This document shows, one piece after another, positions 28,696-38,006 of a DNA stretch of 64,000 bases. The notes under the pieces were generated by a model, which was given only the letters and a program-made list of their open reading frames with translations, did no database searches and was not told where the DNA came from. This stretch comes from Bacteroidales bacterium (GTDB taxonomy: Bacteria > Bacteroidota > Bacteroidia > Bacteroidales > UBA932). Numbering within the stretch: the stretch's first letter is position 1; every line of letters begins with the position of its first letter. Made by a program: the position numbers and the translations under genes. Location of the stretch: assembly GCA_023667095.1 (NCBI GenBank), contig JAMPAT010000011.1, forward strand, positions 28,297-92,296. The letters are read 5' to 3'.

Positions 28696-29706
28696 TTAAA
28701 GCCTTGACAATGTATCTGCAACAAGGCCGGTAATGTCCATAATGTCTGCTATGGACATGCCTTTTGCTTTCATCAACTTGGCAATTTCGAGACGGCCTTC
28801 CTCAAGCCCTTTTAACTTACCCTCCGCTAGTCCTTCTTCTCGTCCTTTCTTCTCTCCTTCTGCTAGGCCTTCCTCGCGTCCCTCCAGCCTGCTGTATTCA
28901 ATCTGGTTCAATATGTCCTGCTGCGTAGTCATGTCGTATGCGTAATTAAGAATTTCATCGGGCGTAAAGTTAACCGTTTTGGCAGAATTATGCAACATGG
29001 CGAACATCTCGTCATCGTCTTTCTCCGGGATGTCGTCAAGGTTAGTCATATTGTGCAGGTAGTAGCAGAACAGCTCGAGCTTCGTCCTGTTGCGGGCCTG
29101 TTCCTTGGTTACCTTAGGCAGCTCCAGCATGATGATTTTCATGCGGTCGGTCAAGTATTCACCAGGATTGTCAACGTCAACAAGCATGTACTTGTACATG
29201 AACTTATTTTCATGCCCGGCCGGACTGTCCTTATGATAGATAAAGTTCATCAGTGCAATGACATACACCGGCCTATAGTCAAAGCTGCGGTGACCCTTGC
29301 CGAGCTGCTGGAGGATGGCAAATGACGAGTAGTACAGCAGTCTGTTGCCGAAATACATGTCGTTTGCCCTCTGGACTTCCACTATGAACCGGCTGCCGTC
29401 ACCGGAGACGCATTCCACATCAATGCGGATATCTGCCTTCTCTGCAAATGGGTTTACATGCTCTGTCTGTGTGTATTCGATTGACTGGATGTCGTGCTCC
29501 GGAAGGATTTCCCTAAGCAGGAGCAATAGCATTCGCTTCCATTTCTCATTCCCGAATGCTCTCTTAAACCAATAATCCATCATGAGGTCGGCAAATTTGG
29601 GAAGCTTAATTTCGCCAGCCTCGATTGCCATCCTTATCCTCTGCCTTTCTTCCTCGTCCGGCCTTCTGCCGAAAACTGGGATGTCCATATTCCTGTAATT
29701 CTCCAT
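28696..29706 (-). CDS. Rpn-family PD-(D/E)XK nuclease (transposase-like)
   Basis: 336 residues from the ATG at 29706; the frame is open 33 codons upstream but MENYRNMDIPVFG is the natural start. It belongs to the Rpn/PDDEXK_2 family: FADLMMDYWFKRAFG near residue 40, then ADIRIDVECVSGDG and FIVEVQRA, supplying the nuclease Asp and Glu-x-Gln. The C-terminus has a charged repeat (EEGLAEG/KKGREEGLAEG/KLKGLEEG), typical of this family and likely a coiled extension. E. coli relatives promote RecA-independent recombination. Many copies per genome are usual in Bacteroidota. It lies alone between ssrA and an IS remnant. Confidence 0.88.
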   Translation of the reverse strand: MENYRNMDIPVFGRRPDEEERQRIRMAIEAGEIKLPKFADLMMDYWFKRAFGNEKWKRMLLLLLREILPEHDIQSIEYTQTEHVNPFAEKADIRIDVECVSGDGSRFIVEVQRANDMYFGNRLLYYSSFAILQQLGKGHRSFDYRPVYVIALMNFIYHKDSPAGHENKFMYKYMLVDVDNPGEYLTDRMKIIMLELPKVTKEQARNRTKLELFCYYLHNMTNLDDIPEKDDDEMFAMLHNSAKTVNFTPDEILNYAYDMTTQQDILNQIEYSRLEGREEGLAEGEKKGREEGLAEGKLKGLEEGRLEIAKLMKAKGMSIADIMDITGLVADTLSRL

Positions 29707-30234
29707 ATTATATTGGTTAATAATTATTCTGTTATCAAATATTTCCAAAGCATACTCTGCTGAAGCTTTACCGTACACTCCAGCTGATTCCTTTTGCCGG
29801 AGCATTTATCCGCTCCATTTTGCCATCAAAGTTTAAACGCTAATTGATCGCCAATCCTTTCACTGAAGTTAACACGGTTACAGACAGTATATTGCTTTGT
29901 TCGTTACAAAGTCCTGTCAGGACTTTTTGCAAATCTCCGACAAATTATCCGTGTTCGCAAAAAAGACACGGATAACTTTCAAAAACGCTCTCACAAGTGC
30001 TTGAAATGGCATTTTTTATAGAAAGAATCAAGAGTTTTGGCACCAAAATTTGTAACTTTTTTGCGATACATGCCAATAAGTATCTGACGTTTAGGTGAAT
30101 ATGTAAATAATAGCAAATTATCCGTTTTTCCGCATCACGAGAATAAGTTTCAAAATTCTGCAAAAATCATTTATTTTACGTATTGATGCATTTATCGAAG
30201 ATAGGAAGAACTAATATTTCCCATCTTCGATATA
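29707..30234. other. geneless AT-rich stretch with two hairpins
   Basis: This segment is richer in A+T than its surroundings. Besides a terminator-like hairpin at 29908-29928 it has a perfect 10-bp inverted repeat, TTATCCGTGT at 29945-29954 and ACACGGATAA at 29966-29975. The string CAAATTATCCGT occurs at 29941 and again near 30114. No coding frame looks real. Confidence 0.5.
29908..29928 (+). terminator. terminator-like hairpin upstream of the Rpn gene
   Basis: AAAGTCC (29908-29914), loop TGTCA, GGACTTT (29920-29926), ending in a run of Ts. No plus-strand gene ends just upstream, so it may be a relic of an earlier arrangement. Confidence 0.45.
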
Positions 30235-31299
30235 ATTAACGTCAGTTCGACGAATTAGATTTTAAAATAATAGATTGAATATTAGTAAAATAGCGAAAGT
30301 TTTTGTATATTTATATAAGCAAAACAACCACAAAAACAATCGCTATTATGATCACCGATGACAAAATTACTGAAATTTTCTGTATGGCAGATGACTTTTG
30401 CAAAATATATGACAAATTCATCAAGATAAATGGGCTTGGCCCAAAACGTGGGAAGAACAGACGCAAATATTACCGGGCACCGCGGGTGTCTGACTCGGAG
30501 GTGATAACAATCATGATACTGTTCCACTTCAGCGGCTACAAGTGCCTGAAGCATTTCTACACATGCCATGTCCTGCCTCACATGGGCCATCTGTTCCCGA
30601 CACCTGTATCCTACAACAGGTTCACTGAACTGGAGCGGAAAGTGGCAGTACCGCTGTTCCTGTTCCTGAAGAAGAGCCTGATGGGAGACTGCACCGGCAT
30701 AAGCTTCGTTGACAGCACGGCATTGCGTGTATGCCGTAACCAGAGGATACATCTGCACAGGGTATTCAAGGGACTGGCCCAGAGGGGGCAGTGCTCAATG
30801 GGTTGGTTTTATGGGTTCAAGCTCCATCTGATATGCAACGAGAAAGGCGAACGGCTCAGTTTCATGCTGACCCCTGGCAATGTGGACGACAGGGACCCGC
30901 TCAAGAGCTCCGCCTTCCTGGAGAACATTTCCGGGAAGCTTGTCGGGGACAAGGGGTACATCAGCAAGGGACTCTTCGAGAAGCTATCGTAGACGGCATA
31001 CAGTTGCTTACGAAACTCAGGAGCAACATGAAAGGGGCGCTCATGAGTGTTGCAGACAGGATACTTGTCAGGAAGAGGGCAATTGTCGAGACCGTCAATG
31101 ATGAACTCAAGAACATGGCCCAGATTGAGCATTCCAGGCACCGTTCTGTTGTTAACTTCACAGTAAACCTCATCGCCGCTCTATCTGCCTACTGCTTCTT
31201 CCCTAAGAAACCTATGATTGCATTAGACAGGGAATGTACAATAGAAGAGAATAAACAATTGACACTGTTTTAGTTACTTTTCATCGAATTCACGTTAAT
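30235..31299 (+). mobile_element. IS982-family insertion sequence, inactive copy
   Basis: About 1065 bp bounded by imperfect 20-bp inverted repeats: 30235-30254 (ATTAACGTCAGTTCGACGAA) and 31280-31299, which reads ATTAACGTGAATTCGATGAA on the minus strand (17/20 match). Length and transposase type fit IS982. I see no clear target-site duplication at the borders, and the transposase is frameshifted. It is probably an old insertion, perhaps with a rearranged flank. Confidence 0.8.
30348..31273 (+). pseudogene. IS982 transposase, broken by a one-base frameshift
   Basis: The first part runs from MITDDKITEIF (30348) to a stop at 30990-30992; the second continues in the -1 frame to 31273. The join lies around 30980-30992: GAG AAG CTA TCG TAG would become GAG AAG CTA TTC GTA GAC with one more base, giving the expected EKLFVDGI sequence. 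IS982 features include GISFVDSTALRV (first catalytic Asp), MGWFYGFKLHLI and KRAIVETVNDELKN (Glu). There is no slippery A-run or similar, so programmed frameshifting is unlikely. Either a real inactivating deletion or a sequencing error. Confidence 0.85.
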
Positions 31300-31704
31300 G
31301 TATGTGCCAGTGTTCTACAAAAGAGATCGTGATAAATTGATTTTCATGTCTTTGTGCGTATTATTATGGCTTTCGTTAACAAATGCATTTCTGGACATCA
31401 AGGAAGACCTTGCTGGCAGGAAAAATTTTGCCATTGAGCGCGCACGTTTTGAAAATGTAAATATTTGATAAACAATCATTTCGTTTTTGAAAGTGTGCCA
31501 AAGCAGTCCAATTCTATGCCTAAGGAGCACGCAAATCTTCATTATACGCTCTATATGGCACTTTTGCGTGCTTGTTCATTTGCAAACTCGTTGGTTTTCG
31601 GAAATGACCGGAAATGGCCGATAGAATAATATTTTAAATAAAGGATTTTTTGCGGTAATTTTGTGGGATTGTGAGTACTGGAAATATATAAAACATACAC
31701 ATAT
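31300..31704. other. geneless stretch between IS and DPP11 gene
   Basis: About 400 nt. It contains a 10-bp inverted repeat, AGCACGCAAA at 31526-31535 and TTTGCGTGCT at 31563-31572, of unknown meaning, and the -7 element for the next gene. A 75-codon minus-strand frame (31315-31542) shows nothing recognisable. Confidence 0.5.
31656..31663 (+). promoter_or_regulatory. -7 element upstream of the DPP11 gene
   Basis: TAATTTTG matches TAnnTTTG and ends 41 nt before the start codon. The -33 region (TTTTAAAT around 31632) is only a weak match. Confidence 0.4.
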
Positions 31705-33816
31705 ATGAAACACAAAGGAATAATTACATCATTGCTTGCGTTGGCGGCGGGATTGGCGGCTTCGGCTCCGGTGTCACGTGCAGATGAAGGAATGTGGCTG
31801 CCTGCGCTGATTTCCCAAAGGATTGGCGACATGCAGGAAAAAGGGTTCAAACTGACGGCTGAGGACATCTACAGCGTCAACCAGGCTTCACTCAAGGATG
31901 CGGTCGTACTTTTCGGCCGTGGCTGCACTGGGGAACTCATTTCATCTGAAGGACTTCTGCTGACAAACCATCATTGCGGATATGGGCAGATTCAGAAGCA
32001 CAGTTCTGTTGAGCATGACTACCTAAAGGATGGCTTCTGGGCTATGTCAAGAAAAGAGGAACTTCCGAATGAGGGGCTTACAGTCAGCTTCCTTGATAGG
32101 ATGGAGGATGTCACAGGCATAATTCTCAAGGGATATTGTGAAAATATGTCCGAGGCTTCAAGGGATTCTCTCGTCAAGGCCAATTCTGCGGCATTGATCA
32201 AGGAGGTTACGTCAGAAGGCAAGGGATTGCGTGCAACAGTCGAGTCGCTCTATTACGGCAACCAGTATTATGTCTTTGTCTACAGGGAGTACAGCGACAT
32301 ACGTCTGGTCGGTGCACCGCCATCATCAATCGGAAAATTCGGTGGAGACACGGACAACTGGATGTGGCCGCGCCATACAGGGGACTTCTCAATGTTCCGT
32401 ATCTATGCGGACAAGGACAACAATCCTGCACCGTATTCTGAGGACAATGTCCCTTATCATCCTAAGAAATATTTCAGGATTTCACTTGACGGTGTGCATG
32501 AGGGGGATTTCACATTTGTCTATGGCTTCCCGGGAAGTACGCAGGAATATATAATGTCAGAGGGAGTAGGATATGTTTCAGAACTGTCTGATCCACACAA
32601 GATTGCATTGCGTACCAAAAGGCTTGATATACAGAGGAAATATATGGAGAATGACCAGGCCGTGCGTATCCAGTATGCTTCCAAGAATGCAGGTGTTGCC
32701 AATGCCTGGAAGAAATGGCAGGGAGAGATGAAAGGTATCAACAGGCTTGGGACTGTGGCTGCAAAGAAGGAGTTTGAAGGACGCTTTGCAGAATGGGCTA
32801 AAGGAACGCGCTATGACGGTCTGCTTGAAAAGCTGGATTCATTGTATGCACTTGCTGTGCCGTATATGTTTGCAAGGGACTATTTCAATGAGACATACGC
32901 GACTGTTGAAATTTCACAGCTGGCACGCAATGTCAGCAGGTCGCTTGCAGAAAAGGCCGGAATGGACAAGATAAAGGCATTGGCTGAGAAGTTCTACAAG
33001 GATTATTATCTTCCGATTGACAAGGAGTGCTTTACCGCTGTGATGGAGGAATTTGACAGGAATGTGGAAGAGCGTTTCAAGCCGCAGTATTTCAAGGATA
33101 TGCTGGATGAATACGGCTCTGTGCAGGCATGGGCTGATGCCTTGTTTGAGGAATCCATCTTTGCATCTAAGGACAATGCCGCTGCCTTTGCTGATTCGTC
33201 AGCTGTTGATGGAGATCCGGCTTCTGTACTGGGAAAGGAATTTGTCCGTTTCTATAACAGTGAGATATATCCGGAGTATGCCCGTCTGAACAGGGAAATT
33301 ACCCTGCTCTACAGGGACTATATGCAGGGACAGATGGAATTTGAGCCGGAAAAGGCATTCTATCCTGATGCTAACCTGACTCTCCGTGTGGCTTATGGCC
33401 ATGTGGGTGGATATAGTCCGAATGACGGTGTGTATTACGGCCCGTATTCCACCCTTGATGGCATAATCGAGAAGGACAATCCGGATATATATGACTACAA
33501 TATTCCGCAGAGACTGCGTGACATATATGCAGAAAAGGATTACGGCAGATGGACAGAGGACGGGAAGGTCTCTGTCTGCTTCATTGCGACAAACCATACT
33601 TCAGGAGGGAACTCAGGAAGTCCTGTAATCAATGCCGACGGCAACCTTATCGGAATCAATTTCGACAGGGTATGGGAGGGGACGATGAGTGACATCGTGT
33701 TCGATCCTGACTATTGCAGGAACATATCGCTTGATATCCGCTATGTCCTGTTCACAATAGACCGCCTCGCCGGTGCCGGACATCTTCTTGACGAGATGGA
33801 GTTTGTAAGAAAATAG
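31705..33816 (+). CDS. S46 dipeptidyl peptidase, DPP11-like (Asp/Glu-specific)
   Basis: 703 residues with a signal peptide (LAAGLAASAPVSRA). S46 serine peptidases release dipeptides from oligopeptide N-termini in the periplasm. The triad is visible: TNHHCGY (His89/90), GGDTDNWMW (Asp) and GGNSGSP (Ser637). Arg655 in INFDRVWE lies 18 residues after the Ser, the same spacing as Arg673 to Ser655 in Porphyromonas DPP11, where Arg selects acidic P1 residues; DPP7 has Gly there. I therefore favour DPP11. It has its own promoter and is not part of a PUL, but would complement breakdown of host glycoproteins. Confidence 0.92.
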   Translation: MKHKGIITSLLALAAGLAASAPVSRADEGMWLPALISQRIGDMQEKGFKLTAEDIYSVNQASLKDAVVLFGRGCTGELISSEGLLLTNHHCGYGQIQKHSSVEHDYLKDGFWAMSRKEELPNEGLTVSFLDRMEDVTGIILKGYCENMSEASRDSLVKANSAALIKEVTSEGKGLRATVESLYYGNQYYVFVYREYSDIRLVGAPPSSIGKFGGDTDNWMWPRHTGDFSMFRIYADKDNNPAPYSEDNVPYHPKKYFRISLDGVHEGDFTFVYGFPGSTQEYIMSEGVGYVSELSDPHKIALRTKRLDIQRKYMENDQAVRIQYASKNAGVANAWKKWQGEMKGINRLGTVAAKKEFEGRFAEWAKGTRYDGLLEKLDSLYALAVPYMFARDYFNETYATVEISQLARNVSRSLAEKAGMDKIKALAEKFYKDYYLPIDKECFTAVMEEFDRNVEERFKPQYFKDMLDEYGSVQAWADALFEESIFASKDNAAAFADSSAVDGDPASVLGKEFVRFYNSEIYPEYARLNREITLLYRDYMQGQMEFEPEKAFYPDANLTLRVAYGHVGGYSPNDGVYYGPYSTLDGIIEKDNPDIYDYNIPQRLRDIYAEKDYGRWTEDGKVSVCFIATNHTSGGNSGSPVINADGNLIGINFDRVWEGTMSDIVFDPDYCRNISLDIRYVLFTIDRLAGAGHLLDEMEFVRK

Positions 33817-33822
33817 CCGGGA

Positions 33823-33929
33823 GCATTCCGGCATAGAGCATTTAAGGAATTCTTGCCGGAATGCAACCTGACATTAAGTATACCTGCCTGATATGCCCGG
33901 AAATTGAAAATCGCCCCTTACGGGGGCGA
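33823..33929. terminator. hairpins after the DPP11 gene
   Basis: Two stems: a perfect 10-bp pair GCATTCCGGC (33823-33832) with GCCGGAATGC (33855-33864), and TCGCCCC (33911-33917) with GGGGCGA (33923-33929). Neither has a long T-run on the plus strand; the second is followed by T-rich sequence on the minus strand. Confidence 0.5.
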
Positions 33930-33993
33930 AAATATTAATTGACCAAAATGAAATTTTCTTTTCTGAGAATTTGAATATTTGAAGAAAGCCCCC

Positions 33994-34042
33994 ATCAGAG
34001 TACGGACAAAAAGAGGAGGACTCTGATTTTTGAGCCCTCCTT
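33994..34042. terminator. convergent terminator between DPP11 and oadB
   Basis: ATCAGAGT (33994-34001) pairs with ACTCTGAT (34020-34027) followed by TTTTT for plus-strand transcripts. An overlapping stem, GGAGG around 34014-34019 with CCTCC at 34036-34040, is followed on the minus strand by CTTTTTG and can end the oadB operon. Confidence 0.65.
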
Positions 34043-34065
34043 TAATTTGTAACTGTCCTCTGTGA

Positions 34066-35208
34066 TTACCCGAGGAAGCTGAGGAGGATCCCCGCTGCGA
34101 CAGCGGAGCCGATTACTCCGGCAACATTAGGACCCATGGCGTGCATAAGCAGGTGGTTGTTGCGGTCAAACTCTCTGCCTACATTTTCAGAAACCCTGGC
34201 AGAGTCAGGGACAGCGGATACTCCGGCATTGCCGATAAGAGGGTTTATCTTCCTGTCTTTCCTGAGGAAAAGGTTCATCAGCTTGACAAAGAGGACTCCG
34301 GATGCGGTCGCTATTATGAATGATACCAGTCCGAGGGCGAATATCTTAACGGAATTGCCGGTCAGGAATACGTCAGCCTGTGTCGAGCATCCTACTGTAA
34401 GTCCGATGAGTATTGTCACGATATCAATCAGCGGACCTCTTGCCGTCTCTGCAAGTCTGCGTGTTACACCGCTCTCTTTCAAGAGATTGCCGAAGAACAG
34501 CATTCCGAGGAGCGGAAGACCAGACGGAACTATGAACGCTGTGATTATTATGCCTATGACAGGGAAGATTATCTTCTCCTTCTGGCTCACCTGGCGAGGG
34601 GCAGGCATCTTGATAAGCCTTTCCTTCTTTGTGGTCAGCATCAGCATTATAGGCCTCTGGATTACAGGGACAAGGGCCATATATGAATATGCCGATACCG
34701 CAATTGCTCCCATGAGTTCGGGAGCGAGCTTAGATGAAAGAAAGATTGCAGTAGGTCCGTCTGCGCCACCTATAATTCCGATTGCTCCAGCCTCGTTTGG
34801 CATGAATCCAAGTGAAAGGGCAATGACGTATGCCCCGAAAATTCCAATCTGCGCTGCAGCTCCTATAAGCATCAGCCTTGGCTGTGAAATCAGCGCGGAG
34901 AAATCTGTCATTGCACCTATGCCGAGGAAAATCAGAGGCGGATACCATCCCTGCCTTACGCCCTGGTACAGGATGTTCAGGACAGAGCCTTCCTCGTAGA
35001 TTCCTATGTTCAGTCCAGGGAAGAACGGGATATTGCCGATAATCATTCCGAACCCGATCGGGACGAGGAGCAGAGGCTCCCACTCTTTCTTGATTGCCAG
35101 GGTAATGAAGACAATACCTAAGGCTATCATTATAAGGTGCTGATATGTAGCATTGGCAAATCCTGTGTACTGCATGAATTGCTGCAGGCTGTCAATAATA
35201 GTATTCAT
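34066..35208 (-). CDS. oadB: sodium-pumping decarboxylase beta subunit (OadB/MmdB)
   Basis: 380 residues, strongly hydrophobic with about nine to eleven membrane segments. The family motif GGADGPTAIFLSSKLAP carries the Asp thought to bind sodium and protons; the NPLIGNAGVSAVP region near the C-terminus is also conserved. It decarboxylates the carboxybiotin on the carrier and pumps sodium out. It is last in the order mmdA-oadG-biotin carrier-oadB, which with the MmdA-type alpha subunit suggests methylmalonyl-CoA decarboxylase, used in the succinate-to-propionate route. Confidence 0.93.
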   Translation of the reverse strand: MNTIIDSLQQFMQYTGFANATYQHLIMIALGIVFITLAIKKEWEPLLLVPIGFGMIIGNIPFFPGLNIGIYEEGSVLNILYQGVRQGWYPPLIFLGIGAMTDFSALISQPRLMLIGAAAQIGIFGAYVIALSLGFMPNEAGAIGIIGGADGPTAIFLSSKLAPELMGAIAVSAYSYMALVPVIQRPIMLMLTTKKERLIKMPAPRQVSQKEKIIFPVIGIIITAFIVPSGLPLLGMLFFGNLLKESGVTRRLAETARGPLIDIVTILIGLTVGCSTQADVFLTGNSVKIFALGLVSFIIATASGVLFVKLMNLFLRKDRKINPLIGNAGVSAVPDSARVSENVGREFDRNNHLLMHAMGPNVAGVIGSAVAAGILLSFLG

Positions 35209-35328
35209 AGAGCTTTAATTTACTTTTGAGGACTTGGCTAAGCCCTTATTTATCAGAATCGGGCGCATTTCCTGGAATAAGCCGCAGTGGCTTCCTGAGA
35301 TGCGCCCGCCATGATTTTATGCCTGAAA

Positions 35329-35790
35329 TTATGCTATTGTCACTATAGGTGCGCCCTCAAGCACTGAATCACCCTTGTTGACATGTATTGCTGTTACTGT
35401 TCCGGCTGCGGAAGCCTCGATTGTGTTCTCCATCTTCATGGCCTCGAGTACAGCTACCTGCTGGCCTTCCTTGACTGTGTCACCGACCTTTACAGATACC
35501 TCGATGATCACTCCAGGAAGAGGTGAGGTCACTGCCTTGCCTGCTCCGGATGCGGCAGGTGCAGGTGCGGGAGCTGCTGCCGGCTGTGGAGCCGGTGCAA
35601 CAGGGGCCTGTGGTGCAGGAGCCGCCTGGACTGGCTGTGCTGCAGGTGCAGCTGCCTGTCCAGGGACAGTATTTTCCATTTCGACCTTGTATGCGGCACC
35701 GTTGACTGTCACGTCCGCAATGTTTCCTTCAACTGAATTGATGGCAACATTGTACTCGTTGCCGTTGATCTTGAATTTGTACTGTGTCAT
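35329..35790 (-). CDS. biotin carboxyl carrier subunit of the decarboxylase
   Basis: 153 residues. N-terminal part with TQYKFKINGNEYNV, then a long flexible Ala/Pro linker (about residues 45-85), then a biotinyl domain with EAMKMEN; Lys119 is the biotin site. The carrier shuttles CO2 between the carboxyltransferase (MmdA) and the membrane decarboxylase (OadB). The repeated Ala/Pro codons are normal for the family. Confidence 0.93.
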   Translation of the reverse strand: MTQYKFKINGNEYNVAINSVEGNIADVTVNGAAYKVEMENTVPGQAAAPAAQPVQAAPAPQAPVAPAPQPAAAPAPAPAASGAGKAVTSPLPGVIIEVSVKVGDTVKEGQQVAVLEAMKMENTIEASAAGTVTAIHVNKGDSVLEGAPIVTIA

Positions 35791-35816
35791 ATTCTTGTTG
35801 CTTTTTTTGTCTGATG

Positions 35817-36290
35817 TTATTTCTTCTTTTCAGGCAGCTGCCTCAGCGTGAACTGCCTTGCCGCGTATGGACCGAAAGTAGGCTTGATGGTCAGCACAAA
35901 GCTCTCCTGGTCATGCACAGTATCATTCATATACTGGTGCAATGCAAGTGCTATTGCCGCATTCACCTCGGAGTTGTTCTCCTTTTCCAGTGCCATTGCT
36001 ATTGCTGCTGCAACTTCCCCGGTCATCCCTGCCTTTGCAGGAGCAGCGGCACGGCTTTCCATGCTCCGCTTTCCCGTGAATGCCTTGCCGACAAGCGAGT
36101 AGATGAACCAGAGGAGGATAAGCACAGCGAAGACAACGCATACGGAAGTAACAGTCATAATCCATCCGTGTGGATCCTTGTCAAGCATCTGTGCAGATTT
36201 TGTCTGGACATCTGCACCTGCAACCTGGCATATTGTCAGCAGCACCGCAGCGATTGAAAGTCTGTTCAAAAGTTTCATGTTCAATCTCAT
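35817..36290 (-). CDS. OadG-like gamma subunit of the decarboxylase
   Basis: 157 residues. An N-terminal signal-like hydrophobic stretch (LSIAAVLLTICQVAGA) is followed by a short outside segment, a membrane helix (VTSVCVVFAVLILLWFIYSLV, about 50-70), and a cytoplasmic tail with MTGEVAAAIAMALE. OadG proteins anchor and assemble the sodium-pump complex. A second ATG at 36278 is an alternative start. The extra N-terminal hydrophobic segment is a Bacteroidota-style variation on the shorter proteobacterial OadG. Confidence 0.85.
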   Translation of the reverse strand: MRLNMKLLNRLSIAAVLLTICQVAGADVQTKSAQMLDKDPHGWIMTVTSVCVVFAVLILLWFIYSLVGKAFTGKRSMESRAAAPAKAGMTGEVAAAIAMALEKENNSEVNAAIALALHQYMNDTVHDQESFVLTIKPTFGPYAARQFTLRQLPEKKK

Positions 36291-36303
36291 TTAATCCGCG
36301 GAA

Positions 36304-37866
36304 CTACATAGGGAGGTTGTCGTGCTTCTTGGCAGGGTTGACCACTTTCTTGCCTGCAAGCTGCTCCAGTGCCCTGATGACACGGAAACGTGTGTTGCGC
36401 GGCTCGATGACATCATCGATGTAGCCATAGCTTGCTGCATTGTAAGGATTGCAGAAGAGGTCGTTGTACTCCTGTTTCTTCTCCTCTGCCACCTTTGCCT
36501 TCTCGGCAGGATCCTCAATGGCCTTGATATCCTTTGAGTAAAGGATTTCGACAGCACCGTCTGCGCCCATTACGGCGATATTTGCGGATGGCCATGCGTA
36601 GTTGATGTCGCCGCGGAGCTGCTTGCAGCTCATCACGATGTGTGAACCGCCGTATGACTTGCGGAGTGTGACTGTCACCTTAGGGACGGTAGCCTCACCG
36701 TATGCATAGAGAAGCTTTGCACCGTGCACGATGATTCCGCCGTACTCCTGCTGTGTACCGCAGAGGAATCCAGGTACATCCACCAATGTGACGATAGGGA
36801 TATTGAATGCGTCGCAGAAACGTACGAACCTTGCTGCCTTGCGTGATGCATTGATGTCAAGGACACCGGCGAGCTGCTTAGGCTGGTTCGCCACGATGCC
36901 GACAGAACGTCCGTTGAAATGTGCGAATCCGATGATGATGTTCTTTGCCCAGCTCTTGTGTACCTCAAGGAACTTGCCGTCATCGACAATGCTTCCGATG
37001 ACCTGGTACATGTCGTATGCCTTGTTCGGGTTGTCCGGGATAATCTCGTTGAGAAGGTCGGAAACCCTGTTGACAGGGTCGTTGGTCGGGACAACAGGAG
37101 CCTCTTCCATGTTGTTCTGAGGGATGAAGCTGAGGATGTCCTTTATAATCTGGATGCCTTCATGCTCGTCCTTGGCAGCGAAATGCGCGACACCGCTCTT
37201 TGTGGCATGTACGCTTGCGCCTCCAAGCTCCTCCTGTGTAACTACTTCTCCTGTAACCTGCTTTACAACTCCAGGGCCGGTAAGGAACATATATGATGTA
37301 TCCTTGATCATGATATTGAAGTCCGTGAGGGCAGGCGAGTAGACCGCACCTCCTGCGCAAGGTCCGAAAAGTCCTGAAATCTGCGGAACTACACCGGATG
37401 CAAGGATATTCCTCTGGAATATTTCACCGAAGCCGGCAAGGGCGCAGATGCCTTCCTGGATACGTGCTCCGCCTGAGTCGTTAAGGCCGATGCATGGCGC
37501 TCCGTTCTTTACTGCCATGTCCATTACCTTGCAGATCTTCAGGGCCATGGTCTCTGACAGTGAACCTCCTGAAACGGTGAAGTCCTGTGCGAATACATAG
37601 ACGAGCCTTCCGTCGATTGTACCCTGTCCTGTCACGACACCGTCACCGTCGAACTTGGTCTTTTCCATGCCGAAGTTGGTGCACCTGTGCTGGACGAACA
37701 TGTCATATTCCTCAAAGCTTCCTTCGTCAAGAAGCATTGCAATCCTTTCACGCGCAGTGAATTTGCCTTTGGCGTGCTGGGCGTCGATCCTTTTCTGGCC
37801 ACCTCCCATGCGGGCTTTCGCCCTACGCTCAACAAGTTCCTTAATCTTTTCCTGCTGAATACTCAT
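36304..37866 (-). CDS. mmdA: methylmalonyl-CoA decarboxylase alpha / carboxyltransferase subunit
   Basis: 520 residues, the usual length of acyl-CoA carboxyltransferases. Motifs: [42 protein letters not shown] (oxyanion region of the first crotonase domain), [13 protein letters not shown], and in the second domain [10 protein letters not shown] and [14 protein letters not shown]. It transfers carboxyl from methylmalonyl-CoA (or propionyl-CoA in reverse) to biotin. First gene of the minus-strand operon and divergent from the ECF sigma gene. Confidence 0.94.
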   Translation of the reverse strand: MSIQQEKIKELVERRAKARMGGGQKRIDAQHAKGKFTARERIAMLLDEGSFEEYDMFVQHRCTNFGMEKTKFDGDGVVTGQGTIDGRLVYVFAQDFTVSGGSLSETMALKICKVMDMAVKNGAPCIGLNDSGGARIQEGICALAGFGEIFQRNILASGVVPQISGLFGPCAGGAVYSPALTDFNIMIKDTSYMFLTGPGVVKQVTGEVVTQEELGGASVHATKSGVAHFAAKDEHEGIQIIKDILSFIPQNNMEEAPVVPTNDPVNRVSDLLNEIIPDNPNKAYDMYQVIGSIVDDGKFLEVHKSWAKNIIIGFAHFNGRSVGIVANQPKQLAGVLDINASRKAARFVRFCDAFNIPIVTLVDVPGFLCGTQQEYGGIIVHGAKLLYAYGEATVPKVTVTLRKSYGGSHIVMSCKQLRGDINYAWPSANIAVMGADGAVEILYSKDIKAIEDPAEKAKVAEEKKQEYNDLFCNPYNAASYGYIDDVIEPRNTRFRVIRALEQLAGKKVVNPAKKHDNLPM

Positions 37867-37910
37867 AGTGTGTCTTCATTAAAAATAACCGACAAATATA
37901 ATACTTTTCA

Positions 37911-37941
37911 TTTGCAATGAATGAAAAAAGCTATATTTTTG
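37911..37941 (+). promoter_or_regulatory. promoter of the ECF sigma gene
   Basis: TTTG (37911-37914), 19 nt, TATTTTTG (37934-37941): a full match to the housekeeping consensus, about 65 nt upstream of the sigma ATG. The -33 lies within a small inverted repeat (TTCATT-TGC-AATGAA), which might be an operator. Confidence 0.7.
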
Positions 37942-38006
37942 TTGCCCGGACCGGAGAATCCGCTACAGGATGCTATGCTTGGCCTGCTATTCAAAATGAA
38001 ATTGTA

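Noticed and set aside
30980..30992. Programmed frameshifting in the transposase
   Set aside because: There is no slippery heptamer or A-run, and IS982 transposases are normally a single frame.
30225..31310. Target-site duplication of the IS982 element
   Set aside because: The bases outside the two inverted repeats do not match each other.
34136..34999. 287-codon open frame on the plus strand
   Set aside because: Antisense to oadB; Ser/Pro/Ile-rich sequence is the usual shadow of a membrane-protein gene.
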